Assembly (NCBI GenBank): GCA_934278925.1
Contig: CAKQWJ010000024.1
Location: forward strand, 1 to 34,135
Source: an uncultured Clostridia bacterium
GTDB lineage: Bacteria > Bacillota > Clostridia > Peptostreptococcales > Anaerovoracaceae
Direction of reading: 5' to 3'
Length of the DNA stretch: 34,135 nt
Shown here: one piece after another, positions 16,508-25,262 of the stretch
Position numbering within the stretch: position 1 is the first letter of the stretch
Layout: each line of letters starts with the position of its first letter
Program-made: the position numbers and the translations under genes
The notes under the pieces: model-generated
Database searches by the model: none
What the model saw: only the letters and a program-made list of their open reading frames with translations
Told to the model about the DNA's origin: nothing

Positions 16508-17230
16508 ATGGAAGACAAACGACGATGCCTCGGGGCCGCTTTGGTGCTGAGCCTCCTGTTCAGCTTGACAATGATGCTGTGCCTGCTGCTCACCGCCGCG
16601 GAGGTGCTGCTCTACCGGACGCCGGGTTGGTTCGAAAAAGAATACGACAAATACATGGTGCTGGAGGATGTTCGAGGCGAGATGTCCATGGAATCTGCGC
16701 TGCAGGTGACGGAAGAGATGATGGACTACCTCAAAGGGGACCGAAAAGATCTCACCGTGATGACCACCCTGGACGGGGAGCGGAAAGAATTCTTCTCGGA
16801 CCGGGAGAAAGCCCACCTGAAGGATTGCCGGGCGCTTTTTCTGGGCGGGTTCCGGCTTCGAAATATCGCGTTCCTCATCAGCATTGGAATTCTCGCAGGG
16901 CTTTGGTTCAACCGAAAGAGGCATCCGAACCGGCTCGCGGACTTCATCGCTCGGGTCCCAAAAATAACCGGCGTTCTGCTGGGGATTACCGGCCTTACCG
17001 CGCTGATCGTTTCCGGAAGTTTCGACCGGTATTTCGTAGTATTTCATCATCTGTTCTTTGATAACGACCTGTGGATTCTGGACCCGGCGAAAGACAATCT
17101 CATCAACCTGTTGCCGGAGGGCTTCTTCTCCGACACGGCCCTTCGAATCGGAGAAATATTTCTTCTGATGGAGCTGGCGATGTGCGCAATCTTTGTTGGG
17201 ATTGGCCGGAAACGCAGGACATATAAATAG
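16508..17230 (+). CDS. TIGR01906/DUF1461 family integral membrane protein
   Basis: A 240-residue membrane protein with hydrophobic helices at about 9-32, 118-136, 152-171 and 211-231. The extracytoplasmic segment FHHLFFDNDLWILDP, followed by DNLINLLPEGFFSD, is the signature of the TIGR01906 (DUF1461) family. These are found in Gram-positive bacteria and their function is unknown. GGAAAGGG lies 8 bases before the ATG. It is followed after 46 bases by a response regulator and kinase in the same direction, with no terminator between, so the three genes are probably co-transcribed. A role in envelope sensing together with the kinase is inference from position only. Confidence 0.87.
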   Translation: MEDKRRCLGAALVLSLLFSLTMMLCLLLTAAEVLLYRTPGWFEKEYDKYMVLEDVRGEMSMESALQVTEEMMDYLKGDRKDLTVMTTLDGERKEFFSDREKAHLKDCRALFLGGFRLRNIAFLISIGILAGLWFNRKRHPNRLADFIARVPKITGVLLGITGLTALIVSGSFDRYFVVFHHLFFDNDLWILDPAKDNLINLLPEGFFSDTALRIGEIFLLMELAMCAIFVGIGRKRRTYK

Positions 17231-17276
17231 AAGATATTTTTAGCGAAAATGTTTTTAGCGGAAAGGAAAAAAGCGT

Positions 17277-17957
17277 ATGCGACTACTTCTTGCGGAAGAC
17301 GAAAAATCTCTCTCCCGGGCGCTGACCCGGATTCTGGAGAGCAGCCACTACTCGGTGGATGCGGCGTATAACGGGGAGGAAGCCCTGGATTTTCTGGATG
17401 TGAGCAGTTACGACGCCGTCATTCTGGATCTGATGATGCCAAAGGTGGACGGCCTGACGGTGCTGCGCACGCTGCGGGAGCGGAACGACCTGACGCCGGT
17501 GCTGATTCTCACCGCCCGCTCCGAGGTGGACGACAAAGTGCTGGGGCTGGACAGCGGCGCCAACGATTATCTGACGAAGCCCTTCGAGCCGAAGGAACTG
17601 CTGGCACGGATTCGGGCCATTACTCGGGTGCAGACCAAGAATCCGAGTTCCGTGCTGCAGCTGGGGAACGTGACCCTGGACCGCACCAACTACGAGCTGG
17701 CCTGCGGGGAGAATTCCATCCGGCTGGCCAACAAGGAGTTTCAGCTGATGGAGCTCCTCATGAGCAATCCGGGGCAGGTGCTGTCCACGGAGCAGATTTT
17801 CGAGCGGATCTGGGGGCTGGACAGCGATGCGGAGACCAGCATCATCTGGGTGTACATTTCCTATCTTCGCCGGAAGTTCAAGACTTTGGGGGCGAACGTG
17901 CTGATTAAGGCCACCCGAAACGTGGGGTACTCCCTGGTGGTGGAGGAAGAGGACTAA
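17277..17957 (+). CDS. OmpR/PhoB-type response regulator
   Basis: A 226-residue cytoplasmic transcription factor. The receiver domain (1-118) has the acidic pocket Glu7-Asp8, phospho-acceptor Asp51 (VILDLMMP), Thr79 and Lys101 (TKPFEP). The winged-helix DNA-binding domain (about 127-222) has the usual ending RNVGYSL. AAAGGA lies about 11 bases before the ATG. The preceding gap contains TTTTTAGCG twice (about 17237-17245 and 17252-17260), a possible binding site or simple duplication. The stop codon is one base from the kinase start. The target genes are unknown; the adhesin transcribed away from this operon is a candidate by position only. Confidence 0.94.
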   Translation: MRLLLAEDEKSLSRALTRILESSHYSVDAAYNGEEALDFLDVSSYDAVILDLMMPKVDGLTVLRTLRERNDLTPVLILTARSEVDDKVLGLDSGANDYLTKPFEPKELLARIRAITRVQTKNPSSVLQLGNVTLDRTNYELACGENSIRLANKEFQLMELLMSNPGQVLSTEQIFERIWGLDSDAETSIIWVYISYLRRKFKTLGANVLIKATRNVGYSLVVEEED

Positions 17958-17958
17958 T

Positions 17959-19338
17959 ATGGTAAAAAAACTACGGCGCCGCTTCATCACAGTAACCGTC
18001 CTCTCGGTACTTTTCACCATCACGCTGCTGACAATCATCATCAACGGCATCAGCTACCAAAACGTGGTGACCCGTTCCGACTGGACCCTTTCGGTTCTGG
18101 CAGCCAACCACGGGACGTTCCCGGAAAGCCTGCTGATAAAAGAAAGACGTGATTCCGCGGAGGTTTCCGGCAGCGGCGACGTGAAAGAGGAATCCACAAT
18201 CATCATCCGGAAGAAGCGCCGCTTTTCTAAATTGAATCCGAATGATGATACCAACGACCGCAGCTATATTTTCCGAATTCAGCTGGACAACAAAGCCCGC
18301 ACTTCTGCGCAGCCATTTGAGACCCGGTATTTTTCGGTGCTGACCAATTCCGCCGGAACCCTGCGGGAAGTGGATTCCTCCCAGCTGTTGGCAGTGGACA
18401 GGGATGCGCTGGAAGCCATTCAGAAAAAAGCGGAACGGAAGCTTTCGAAGGACGGAAAGTGTGCTTTTATTGAAGACTTCCGATGCACTCGGGTGACGGA
18501 AAAAAGCGGAATCCGCTACATCTACCTGGATTGCTCCCGGTCCCTGGACAATTTCCGGGCGTTCCGAAACGTGAGCATTCTGGTGTGTCTCATCGGTGTC
18601 ACCATCATTTCCTCACTGATCATCTTTTTCTCCGGAAGAATTCTCCGGCCGGTGGCAGAAAGCTACGAAAAGCAGCAGCGCTTCATCACCGATGCGGGAC
18701 ACGAAATTCGCACGCCCCTGACCATCATCAATGCGGACATTTCCGTTCTGGAGATGGAGCAGCCGGACGATGCGCCCAATGAGTGGCTGGAGGACATCCG
18801 GCAGCAGACTCGGCGCCTGTCCACCCTCACCGAGGAGCTGGTGTACCTGACCCGCATGGAAGAGGTACAGAAAACCTCCGTCAACATGAAGCGGCTGAAT
18901 TTCTCGAAAATCGTTGGCGACGTGGCTCATTCCTTCGAATCCCGGGCTCTGGTTTCCGAGAAAAAATACAAGTACGACGTGGCGGACGACCTGTTCCTGC
19001 GGGGCGACGAAAGTGCCCTCCGCAAACTGGTGAGCATCCTCTTGGACAACGCGTTCAAATATTCTTCGGATTCCGGCGATATCCGGCTCAGCTTCTACCG
19101 TCAGGGCAAAAACATTTTCCTCACGGTGAGCAATTCCGTGGATGAGATCCAAAAGGACTCCATCCCGCATCTTTTCGACCGGTTCTACCGGGCAGACAGT
19201 TCCCGAAACAGTGAAACCGGCGGGCACGGCATCGGCCTCTCCATCGCCCAGGCGGTGGTCCGAGCCCACGGCGGAAAAATTGCCGCCTACACTCCGGACG
19301 GGAAGTCCCTCCGGATTACTGCCACATTTCCGGTGTAG
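17959..19338 (+). CDS. Membrane sensor histidine kinase
   Basis: A 459-residue HisKA-type kinase partnered with the preceding regulator. It has a transmembrane helix at about 11-30, an extracytoplasmic sensor region of about 160 residues (about 31-195) with a lysine/arginine-rich stretch and no recognised domain, and a second helix at about 201-224. The dimerisation/phosphotransfer box contains His248 (GHEIRTPLT). The HATPase part shows the N box (LLDNAFKYS), then LFDRFYRADSS, GGHGIGLSIAQ and HGGKIAA. The ribosome binding site GGAGGAAGAGG is inside the end of the regulator gene, so the pair is translationally coupled. The ligand is unknown. Confidence 0.93.
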   Translation: MVKKLRRRFITVTVLSVLFTITLLTIIINGISYQNVVTRSDWTLSVLAANHGTFPESLLIKERRDSAEVSGSGDVKEESTIIIRKKRRFSKLNPNDDTNDRSYIFRIQLDNKARTSAQPFETRYFSVLTNSAGTLREVDSSQLLAVDRDALEAIQKKAERKLSKDGKCAFIEDFRCTRVTEKSGIRYIYLDCSRSLDNFRAFRNVSILVCLIGVTIISSLIIFFSGRILRPVAESYEKQQRFITDAGHEIRTPLTIINADISVLEMEQPDDAPNEWLEDIRQQTRRLSTLTEELVYLTRMEEVQKTSVNMKRLNFSKIVGDVAHSFESRALVSEKKYKYDVADDLFLRGDESALRKLVSILLDNAFKYSSDSGDIRLSFYRQGKNIFLTVSNSVDEIQKDSIPHLFDRFYRADSSRNSETGGHGIGLSIAQAVVRAHGGKIAAYTPDGKSLRITATFPV

Positions 19339-19351
19339 GCGGCAGGATAGG

Positions 19352-19395
19352 AAAGCCCCGTACCGCTCGCGCTGCGAGCGGTACGGGGCTTTTGC
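19352..19395 (+). terminator. Terminator of the two-component operon
   Basis: A perfect 19-bp stem (19352-19370 with 19374-19392) with the three-base loop GCT, ending in TTTT. It starts 13 bases after the kinase stop codon. The stem is nearly self-complementary with A's at the other end, so it may also work on the minus strand. Confidence 0.9.
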
Positions 19396-19467
19396 TAGCC
19401 GGCGGCCGGCGACCGGGCCGCCTTTTCTCAATTTCAGGCCCGGGGTTCGGGCCGCCATCTCAACAGA

Positions 19468-19517
19468 AAGGACCGGGATCCGGGGCGCACATCCGCACGT
19501 CCCGGATTCCGGTCCTT
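19468..19517 (-). terminator. GC-rich hairpin downstream of the MATE gene, possible terminator
   Basis: Arms of 17 bases (19468-19484 with 19501-19517) pair with one imperfect position around a 16-base loop. On the minus strand the hairpin is followed by TTCTGTT, only weakly U-rich. It begins 18 bases after the MATE stop codon. Between it and the kinase terminator are GC-rich direct repeats of GGGCCGCC (about 19424 and 19449). Confidence 0.5.
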
Positions 19518-19535
19518 GCCTTATCTTACTCTACC

Positions 19536-20921
19536 TTACCACAAAGCTCTTCCCATTTGTTTTTTCCGATGCAGATAATACGGAATGATCATCATCAGTG
19601 CCAGCGACCAGGTCATCGGGTAGCTGAGAATGACCGTCAGCACCTCGTGGTATGCCGGAACAATCCATGTCACCCATGGAATCCGCAGCCCCAGGATGCA
19701 GCAGGTGGTGATGATGGTTGGAATCTTTACATCTCCCAGCCCTCGCAGTGCACCGTTGAAAATCTCCAGGATGACGGACAGGACGTACCACGGCATGAAT
19801 TGATGCATCATGGTCACACCGATCTGGATGACATCTTCGTCCGTCAGGAAAAGGCACAGAAGCGGGTGGGCACAGCTAATCAGCAATATCACAATCGCCA
19901 CCACCAGCAGCGACGCCTGCACCAATCCGATCCGCACGCTTTGGAATACCCGTTCCTTCTTTCCGGCACCGTAGTTCTGGCCCACGAATGTCGTGACCGT
20001 CACGCCGAAGGCATTCAGAATCGCCCAGATGATAACATCGGTTTTAAAGTACGCCGCCCAGGCCGCCACGATGTCCTCTCCGAACCCGTTGATGCAGGCC
20101 TGAATCAGTATGTTCGAGATGCCGTAGGCCACCGACTGAATCGATCCCGGCGTGCCCAGCCGCATCTGATGTTTCAGGATTTTGCCGTTGAATCCGGCTT
20201 TCAGGTCTCGAACCCGAAGGGACAGGCGGAAGGGGATCCCTTCCATTTCCTTATTCCGCACCAGCGCCCGCATCACCAGGAACGCACTGACACCCTGAGA
20301 AATGACGGTTGCCCACGCCGCACCGGCAACTTCTTTTTTCCATACCACCACGAACAGAATATCCAGGACGATATTCAGCACGCAGCACACAATCAGATAG
20401 TGGAACGGCCGCTTAGAATCGCCGATTGCCCGCAGGATGGATGATCCCATATTGTACAGAATCACCGTGGACACGCCGCCGAAATAGATTACCATATACT
20501 GAACGGAATAGGTCATCAGGCTTTCCGGCGTCCGCATCATCACCATCGCCCACCGGCTGAGAGCCACGCCTCCCACCGTCGTCACGACGGATACCAGGAT
20601 GCCGAATGCCGCCATGGTGTGCAGGGCCTCGTGCAATTTCTTTTCCTCCCGGGCCCCGAAGTATTGGGACAGGGTCACGGACGCGCCTGCGAACATCGAC
20701 GTGAACACCATCGTCACGATGTATATAACGGTAGTGGCAGATCCGCCGATTGCCGCCAGCCCCGCTTTTCCCACGAACCGGCCCACAATCACCGCATCTG
20801 CCAAACTGTAAATCTGCTGAAAAATAGTTCCGGCGACCAACGGCAGAAAATACCGAAACATCGCCCGTCCAATACGCCCCTCCGTAATTGGATTCATCAC
20901 TCCCAATTGCTCATTCATCAT
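19536..20921 (-). CDS. MATE family multidrug/toxic-compound exporter
   Basis: A 461-residue polytopic protein of MATE length with about twelve hydrophobic helices. The N-terminal pattern PLVAGTIFQQIYSLADAVIVGRFVG is followed later by AAIGGSATT, typical of DinF/NorM-like MATE proteins in Clostridia. These export cationic drugs or metabolites using Na+ or H+ gradients; the substrate here cannot be read from sequence. TAGGAG lies 3-4 bases before tandem ATG codons at 20921 and 20918, so either may be used. A TATAAT at 20951-20956 (minus strand) could be its -10 box, without a convincing -35. It is separated from the O-acylation operon by a terminator and appears monocistronic. Confidence 0.92.
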   Translation of the reverse strand: MMNEQLGVMNPITEGRIGRAMFRYFLPLVAGTIFQQIYSLADAVIVGRFVGKAGLAAIGGSATTVIYIVTMVFTSMFAGASVTLSQYFGAREEKKLHEALHTMAAFGILVSVVTTVGGVALSRWAMVMMRTPESLMTYSVQYMVIYFGGVSTVILYNMGSSILRAIGDSKRPFHYLIVCCVLNIVLDILFVVVWKKEVAGAAWATVISQGVSAFLVMRALVRNKEMEGIPFRLSLRVRDLKAGFNGKILKHQMRLGTPGSIQSVAYGISNILIQACINGFGEDIVAAWAAYFKTDVIIWAILNAFGVTVTTFVGQNYGAGKKERVFQSVRIGLVQASLLVVAIVILLISCAHPLLCLFLTDEDVIQIGVTMMHQFMPWYVLSVILEIFNGALRGLGDVKIPTIITTCCILGLRIPWVTWIVPAYHEVLTVILSYPMTWSLALMMIIPYYLHRKKQMGRALW

Positions 20922-21056
20922 AATCTCCTACATAATAATTTCTCCCATGGATTATACTCCAATCGCCCCCGATATGAAATGACTTTCCTCAAGATTTTTT
21001 ATTTATAAACATGAATTATTTGCTGAAAATTTTGGAATCAAAAACATTTCCGCACG

Positions 21057-21082
21057 AGAAAAGCCGGCCCGAAAGCCGACCT
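21057..21082 (-). terminator. Terminator of the surface O-acylation operon
   Basis: On the minus strand GTCGGC and GCCGGC (21075-21080 and 21063-21068) form a 6-bp stem with a six-base loop, followed by TTTTCTC. It lies about 33 bases beyond the stop codon of the DHHW gene. Confidence 0.7.
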
Positions 21083-21113
21083 TTCCAATTTCAAATTTTA
21101 CATCCTCCGGCAC

Positions 21114-22268
21114 CTACTCCGTGTCCCCCAGCATGATTTTCAGGGAATCGTCCCCAAAGAAGGTGTTGGCGTTGTACAGGAACAGCACGTCCGTGATTTT
21201 CTCCGACTGAATCAGATCCTCCAGATTCTCAAAGTAGTATCGCGGATCCACCACCACGATTTCCCGGTAGTGCTGCGTCAGGAACGGAATAAAACTATTT
21301 GCGTAGGAATCCTTAATCAGCAACAGGCGTTTCCGACCGGCCACCGGGGTTTCGATGGTATACATCGGATGGTTGCTTCCCCCGAACACCGTGTAGGCAT
21401 CCTTCTTCTTCAGATTCTTCAGCTGATAGAATTCCGCCGTCTTTTTCTGCGTGTCCGTGTAATAAATCACGGATTTGCGGTAATCCCGGTTCGCCGGAAG
21501 GTAAATCTTGATGGCATCGTCCATTCCGTTCACGAAACCGCTCTTGGAATACAGCGTTCCCCGAAAATCATTCTTCACCACCTTCGGCGCAAACTCCTCC
21601 GGCTTTTCCCCGGTCAGGGCACCGATGGAATTCCGGTATGCCACATATGCTCCATCCGTCGTCCAGTGGTGGTCCGTCCGGTAGTACAGCTGCACGTTGT
21701 CTTTTTCTTTTATAAAAGCAGACCGAATGTCAATCGGAGTGATTCCGGACTTCTCCACAGAAGCGTAGAAGTCGTCCATCTGCTTATTCTGATCGGCCAT
21801 TTGTACCGTGGTCGGCAGGTCCTCCGAAAGGATGTTTCCGGCGTTGGGTGCCAGCAGAAAATGCATCTTCAGCTTGGAATGGCTCTTCGCAAAGCCCGCC
21901 AGTGCCGATTCCGTCTCCTTGAGGTTCTTCGGATCCGGCGTGGTGAGGTTCTCCATCAGATAATCGTTTTTTGCCCGGTAGACCCCGTTGTTCTCCAGAA
22001 CCCCCACGGTCTTGTCTGCCGCCGCCTTCACCTGAATGAAGCGGTTGCGGCCCGGAATCTGGTCGTTGGCATAATCGTCCATCTTGCTTTCAAACCGGCC
22101 ATCCAAATACTCTGACACCCGAAATGCGGGGAAGGTCTGAAGCGCCCGGTTCTCCGCAGCGGAAGTCTTCCGGTCCGGGATAAGAATTCCCAGAAGCTGC
22201 AGTCCGAAGATTACCGCCAGGAAGCAGATTCCCAGTATTTTTGACATTTTAAACTTTCTGTCAACCAT
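21114..22268 (-). CDS. DHHW-motif SGNH-like protein (alginate O-acetyl transfer type)
   Basis: A 384-residue protein anchored by one N-terminal helix (about 9-30), with the rest outside the membrane. The family-naming motif DHHW is at 199-202 within YRTDHHWTTDGAY, and LLIKDSYANSF near residue 320 carries a conserved Asp-Ser. DHHW proteins resemble the AlgX/AlgJ/DltD-type catalytic partners of MBOAT acyltransferases and transfer acyl groups onto exported polysaccharide. AAAGG precedes the ATG by 7 bases. It is the last gene of the operon, 54 bases after the MBOAT gene. The acceptor polymer is not encoded here. Confidence 0.9.
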   Translation of the reverse strand: MVDRKFKMSKILGICFLAVIFGLQLLGILIPDRKTSAAENRALQTFPAFRVSEYLDGRFESKMDDYANDQIPGRNRFIQVKAAADKTVGVLENNGVYRAKNDYLMENLTTPDPKNLKETESALAGFAKSHSKLKMHFLLAPNAGNILSEDLPTTVQMADQNKQMDDFYASVEKSGITPIDIRSAFIKEKDNVQLYYRTDHHWTTDGAYVAYRNSIGALTGEKPEEFAPKVVKNDFRGTLYSKSGFVNGMDDAIKIYLPANRDYRKSVIYYTDTQKKTAEFYQLKNLKKKDAYTVFGGSNHPMYTIETPVAGRKRLLLIKDSYANSFIPFLTQHYREIVVVDPRYYFENLEDLIQSEKITDVLFLYNANTFFGDDSLKIMLGDTE

Positions 22269-22322
22269 AATTTACCTTTCATATATCTTGCGGGAGGCTC
22301 GTGATGCGCTTCCCTTTTTTCC

Positions 22323-23732
22323 CTAGAACCGGAAATACAGGAACGGATTGTAGGATCCGAACACCAGGTACGCGATGCTGAGAATGAGAATCAGCATCAG
22401 CAGAACGATGCCCTGCCACTCGTGCCCTTCCTTTTCCAGCCGCTCCCGAAACCACTTCATCGGTGCCGGCGTGCTGAGGCACATGCCCAGCGCCAGGAGA
22501 ATTCCGTGAGTGCGCAGGAGGTACAGGGTTTTCATGTTGGCGAATGCGTGGCCGGATACGCCCAGCATCACCGCAAAATATTTTTTCATGGCACCGAAAT
22601 CCGTAATGCTGAAGAATGTCCAGCCGATCATCACGATGACCAATGTGTACAGGTGGCGCACCCATCCCGGCCATTTCTCCATGTAAGGGTGCAGCACGTA
22701 TTTCTCTACAATCAGGAGCACGCCGTAATAGGTACCCCACAGCACGAAGTTCCAGCTGGCGCCGTGCCACAGTCCGGTGAGGGACCACACGATCAGCAGG
22801 TTCAGAATATGTCTCGGTACCGTAACCCGATTACCGCCCAGCGGAATGTACACGTACTCCCGGAACCAGGTGCTCAGGGAAATGTGCCATCTTCTCCAGA
22901 ACTCCGTGATGCTGTCGGAGATGTACGGATAGTTGAAGTTTTCGCTGAACTCAAAGCCGAACATCCGTCCCAGGCCGATGGCCATGTCCGAATATCCGCT
23001 GAAGTCGAAATAGATCTGCAATGTGTAAGCGCCGATTCCGATCCAGTAGGTCACCACGGAAACATCGCTGTCCGGCAGCGCACCGATGGCGGCGTACAGG
23101 GCGCCGAAATTGTTGGCCAGCAGGACTTTTTTGCCCAGGCCGAAAATAAACCGCTTGGTGCCTTCTCCAAAATCGATCCAATCTGTGGAACGAACGCTGA
23201 GCTGCTCCTCCACATCCCGGTACTTGACGATTGGACCCGCAATGAGCTGCGGAAACAGGGACAAGTACAGGGTGAAGCGCAGAAAGCTTTTCTGAGCTCC
23301 CACGTTCTTCCGGTATACGTCGAAAATATAGGACAGCGCCTGGAAGGTGTAAAAAGAGATTCCAATCGGCAGGGACAATGCCGTGTAATGGATGTGCAGT
23401 CCCGTCAGGGAGTTGAAGGTATCCATCAGGAATCCGAAGTATTTAAAGAATCCCAGCACCAGCAGGTTCATGAACAGGGCGAAGAGCATGGAGCCCTTGC
23501 CGGAACGTCCCTTTTCCTGGGCTCTGCCGATCTGCAGGGCGCTGTAATAGTTCAGGAACGCGCTGTAGATCATCAATACGATGTACACCGGTTCTCCCCA
23601 GCTGTAGAACAGCAGGCTGGCCGCCAGGAGCACCAGGTTCCGAGCCTCGATATTCTTTCTCGGCACCAGGTAATAAATCGCCAAGGTCGCCGGAAGGAAG
23701 TACAATAAGAAGAGGATACTACTGAACAGCAT
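22323..23732 (-). CDS. MBOAT family membrane O-acyltransferase (AlgI/DltB-like)
   Basis: A 469-residue polytopic membrane enzyme that moves acyl groups across the membrane to an extracellular partner. MBOAT hallmarks are present: FWRRWHISLSTWFREY around residue 283, IPLGGNR after it, and the invariant histidine of LWHGASWNF near residue 322. The start at 23732 (MLFSSILFLLYF) is preferred to an upstream frame opening at 23804, because GAGGAGG lies about 9 bases before it and the extension is hydrophilic and overlaps the DUF4358 gene. The 14-base overlap with that gene indicates translational coupling. In this cassette it should pair with the DHHW and SGNH proteins for surface glycan acylation. 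Confidence 0.93.
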   Translation of the reverse strand: MLFSSILFLLYFLPATLAIYYLVPRKNIEARNLVLLAASLLFYSWGEPVYIVLMIYSAFLNYYSALQIGRAQEKGRSGKGSMLFALFMNLLVLGFFKYFGFLMDTFNSLTGLHIHYTALSLPIGISFYTFQALSYIFDVYRKNVGAQKSFLRFTLYLSLFPQLIAGPIVKYRDVEEQLSVRSTDWIDFGEGTKRFIFGLGKKVLLANNFGALYAAIGALPDSDVSVVTYWIGIGAYTLQIYFDFSGYSDMAIGLGRMFGFEFSENFNYPYISDSITEFWRRWHISLSTWFREYVYIPLGGNRVTVPRHILNLLIVWSLTGLWHGASWNFVLWGTYYGVLLIVEKYVLHPYMEKWPGWVRHLYTLVIVMIGWTFFSITDFGAMKKYFAVMLGVSGHAFANMKTLYLLRTHGILLALGMCLSTPAPMKWFRERLEKEGHEWQGIVLLMLILILSIAYLVFGSYNPFLYFRF

Positions 23733-24210
23733 GTCGGAACACCTCCTCGTATTTTCCCGGGTTCTCGGCAACGCAATAGAACAGGTAGTTTCCTTTTGTC
23801 TCAATCACCGCATTGGCCAGCAGTTTCATCTGGTTGGTTCCGTAGCCGTCGAAGGCCTTCTCCTGAGACTGCACCCGGTTCTCCGCGGCATCCTTCAGGC
23901 CGTCCAGATCCGCGGCGCTGCGTACTTTTACCACCAGCACTTCATCCACACCCAGGGATTCCTTGCTCTTGTAGTACAGATAGGAATCGTAGTTCTCGTA
24001 GTTGATGCCCATGAACTGCATCAGCTTCCGATCGTTGCACTCTTTCATTTTGCCCATATCCGTATTCTGCAGCATGGCACTTCGGATATCCGCCATGTCT
24101 ACATCCCGGGCGCTGGCGGAAGCGTATATTCCCCGCAGGAACAGGAACAGCACCAAAATCAGTGCCAGACGCACCAGCACCGGCGGGATTCGATTCAATT
24201 GTTTATCCAT
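23719..24210 (-). CDS. DUF4358 family protein
   Basis: A 163-residue protein with one N-terminal helix (about 10-28) and an extracytoplasmic domain. The domain carries the pattern LYYKSKESLGVDEVLVVKV and ends in a region typical of DUF4358, a family repeatedly found beside MBOAT and DHHW genes in Firmicutes. Its role is unknown; an accessory or scaffold function in acyl transfer is inference. The start is uncertain: the ATG at 24210 has AGAGGA immediately upstream, while the ATG at 24222 abuts the stop codon of the previous gene (TAAATG) without a Shine-Dalgarno. It overlaps the MBOAT gene by 14 bases. Confidence 0.85.
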   Translation of the reverse strand: MDKQLNRIPPVLVRLALILVLFLFLRGIYASASARDVDMADIRSAMLQNTDMGKMKECNDRKLMQFMGINYENYDSYLYYKSKESLGVDEVLVVKVRSAADLDGLKDAAENRVQSQEKAFDGYGTNQMKLLANAVIETKGNYLFYCVAENPGKYEEVFRHAVQ

Positions 24211-24222
24211 CGTTCCTCTCAT

Positions 24223-25035
24223 TTATAGATTTGCCTTTTCTATCATTTTATCCATCCACATCGGATAGTACGCGCTGGCCGCATGAATTCCGTCTCCCGC
24301 ATAGAGGTCCTTATGCGTCGGCAAAATCCGGCTGGCATCCACGTAAGTATAGCCCTTGTCGTCGCACATCTCCTGCAGGGCCTTGTTGAATTTCTTGTAA
24401 TTTCCCAAAGATTTCTTCTGCTTGATGGCCTTGTTGGTCGGCGTAGAGATGCTGCAGATATAAATCTTCGTCTTCGGGCTCTTCTTGTGCACTCCATCCA
24501 GCAGTTTCTCGTACCGCTTGATGAAGGCTTTGGAATCGCCCCGGTAATTGATGGTGTCGTTCATTCCGAATGCAAAGAATGCCGCCTTCGGATAGGTGGC
24601 CGCCGCCTTTCGGAACAATTTCTCATCGTTAATCAGGGAAGCGCCCACGGAACTGAATACCTGCTTCTTCGAGAGCCACTGATAGACGCTCAATCCCTCG
24701 GTGAGAGAATCTCCCACCACCACGCAGTTCCGGAATCGCTCCATGTACCAAGCACGCTTTCCGCTGAGGGAATCGCCATTCTTCAGCCGGGCATCCATCA
24801 AGGAAATGTCCTTCTCAATCTTGGCCACATCCCCCTTCTGTTCCCGAGCCACAATTTCCCGGTTGACCTCCACCTCATAGCGAGTGTACCCGCCGTAGGG
24901 CCGGTTCCAATCAAAAAAATTAAACACGAAAATAAGCAGGAGTGCATACACTATGACTCCTGTCCATTGAGGTTTCCGCTTCTTTGGATCTTTTGCTATG
25001 ATAATCTTCACTGTTGTCTTCTTTGTCGTCTCCAT
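24223..25035 (-). CDS. Membrane-anchored SGNH/GDSL hydrolase-fold protein
   Basis: A 270-residue protein with a basic cytoplasmic start, one helix at about 26-41 and an extracytoplasmic SGNH domain. Block I is GDSLTEG (108-114, nucleophile Ser110), a block II glycine lies near 131, block III is GMND (157-160, Asn159), and block V has Asp248 and His251 (DGIHAASAYY). All catalytic residues are present, so it should be active as an acyl esterase or transferase on surface glycans. It is the first gene of the four-gene operon. The ATG at 25035 lacks a Shine-Dalgarno. A GTG at 25068 and a TTG at 25074 in the same frame lie near GGAGG (25079-25083), and a 9-codon upstream frame offers reinitiation. 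Confidence 0.87.
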   Translation of the reverse strand: METTKKTTVKIIIAKDPKKRKPQWTGVIVYALLLIFVFNFFDWNRPYGGYTRYEVEVNREIVAREQKGDVAKIEKDISLMDARLKNGDSLSGKRAWYMERFRNCVVVGDSLTEGLSVYQWLSKKQVFSSVGASLINDEKLFRKAAATYPKAAFFAFGMNDTINYRGDSKAFIKRYEKLLDGVHKKSPKTKIYICSISTPTNKAIKQKKSLGNYKKFNKALQEMCDDKGYTYVDASRILPTHKDLYAGDGIHAASAYYPMWMDKMIEKANL

Positions 25036-25040
25036 AACTG

Positions 25041-25070
25041 CTAATAATATACCGCAAAATGGTTCCACAT
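25041..25070 (-). CDS. Possible 9-codon upstream leader peptide
   Basis: An ATG at 25070 has GGAGG at exactly 8 bases, the best ribosome binding site in this leader. It opens a frame reading MWNHFAVYY and ends in TAG at 25041, five bases before the ATG of the SGNH gene, which itself lacks a Shine-Dalgarno. Coupling by reinitiation would explain this layout. The alternative is that GGAGG serves an in-frame GTG or TTG start of the SGNH gene. Confidence 0.35.
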   Translation of the reverse strand: MWNHFAVYY

Positions 25071-25228
25071 TCAACCTTCCTCCGGTTTCAAAATTCAAAA
25101 CATCCCCATCAAAAAAACGAATCTTATATAAAAGGAGTATCACCTTTTCTTGTTGGGATTTCCGCTTCGTATACGGCTCCTTTCGGGTTACGCGTTACGG
25201 TAGTTCCAAGTTAATAATATGAATCCTA

Positions 25229-25257
25229 ATTATATTATCTATGGTTTGCACAAACAA
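25229..25257 (-). promoter_or_regulatory. Sigma-A promoter of the surface O-acylation operon
   Basis: On the minus strand, TTGTTT (25252-25257), a 17-base spacer and a perfect TATAAT (25229-25234). Transcription would begin near 25222 and give a long leader of about 185 bases before the SGNH gene. Copy 2 of the family-2 element starts just upstream of the -35 box. Confidence 0.72.
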
Positions 25258-25262
25258 TCTTA

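Noticed and set aside
22279..22788. A 169-codon minus-strand frame overlapping the MBOAT gene
   Set aside because: It is out of frame with the MBOAT gene, whose conserved motifs lie in the same DNA, and it has no credible start.
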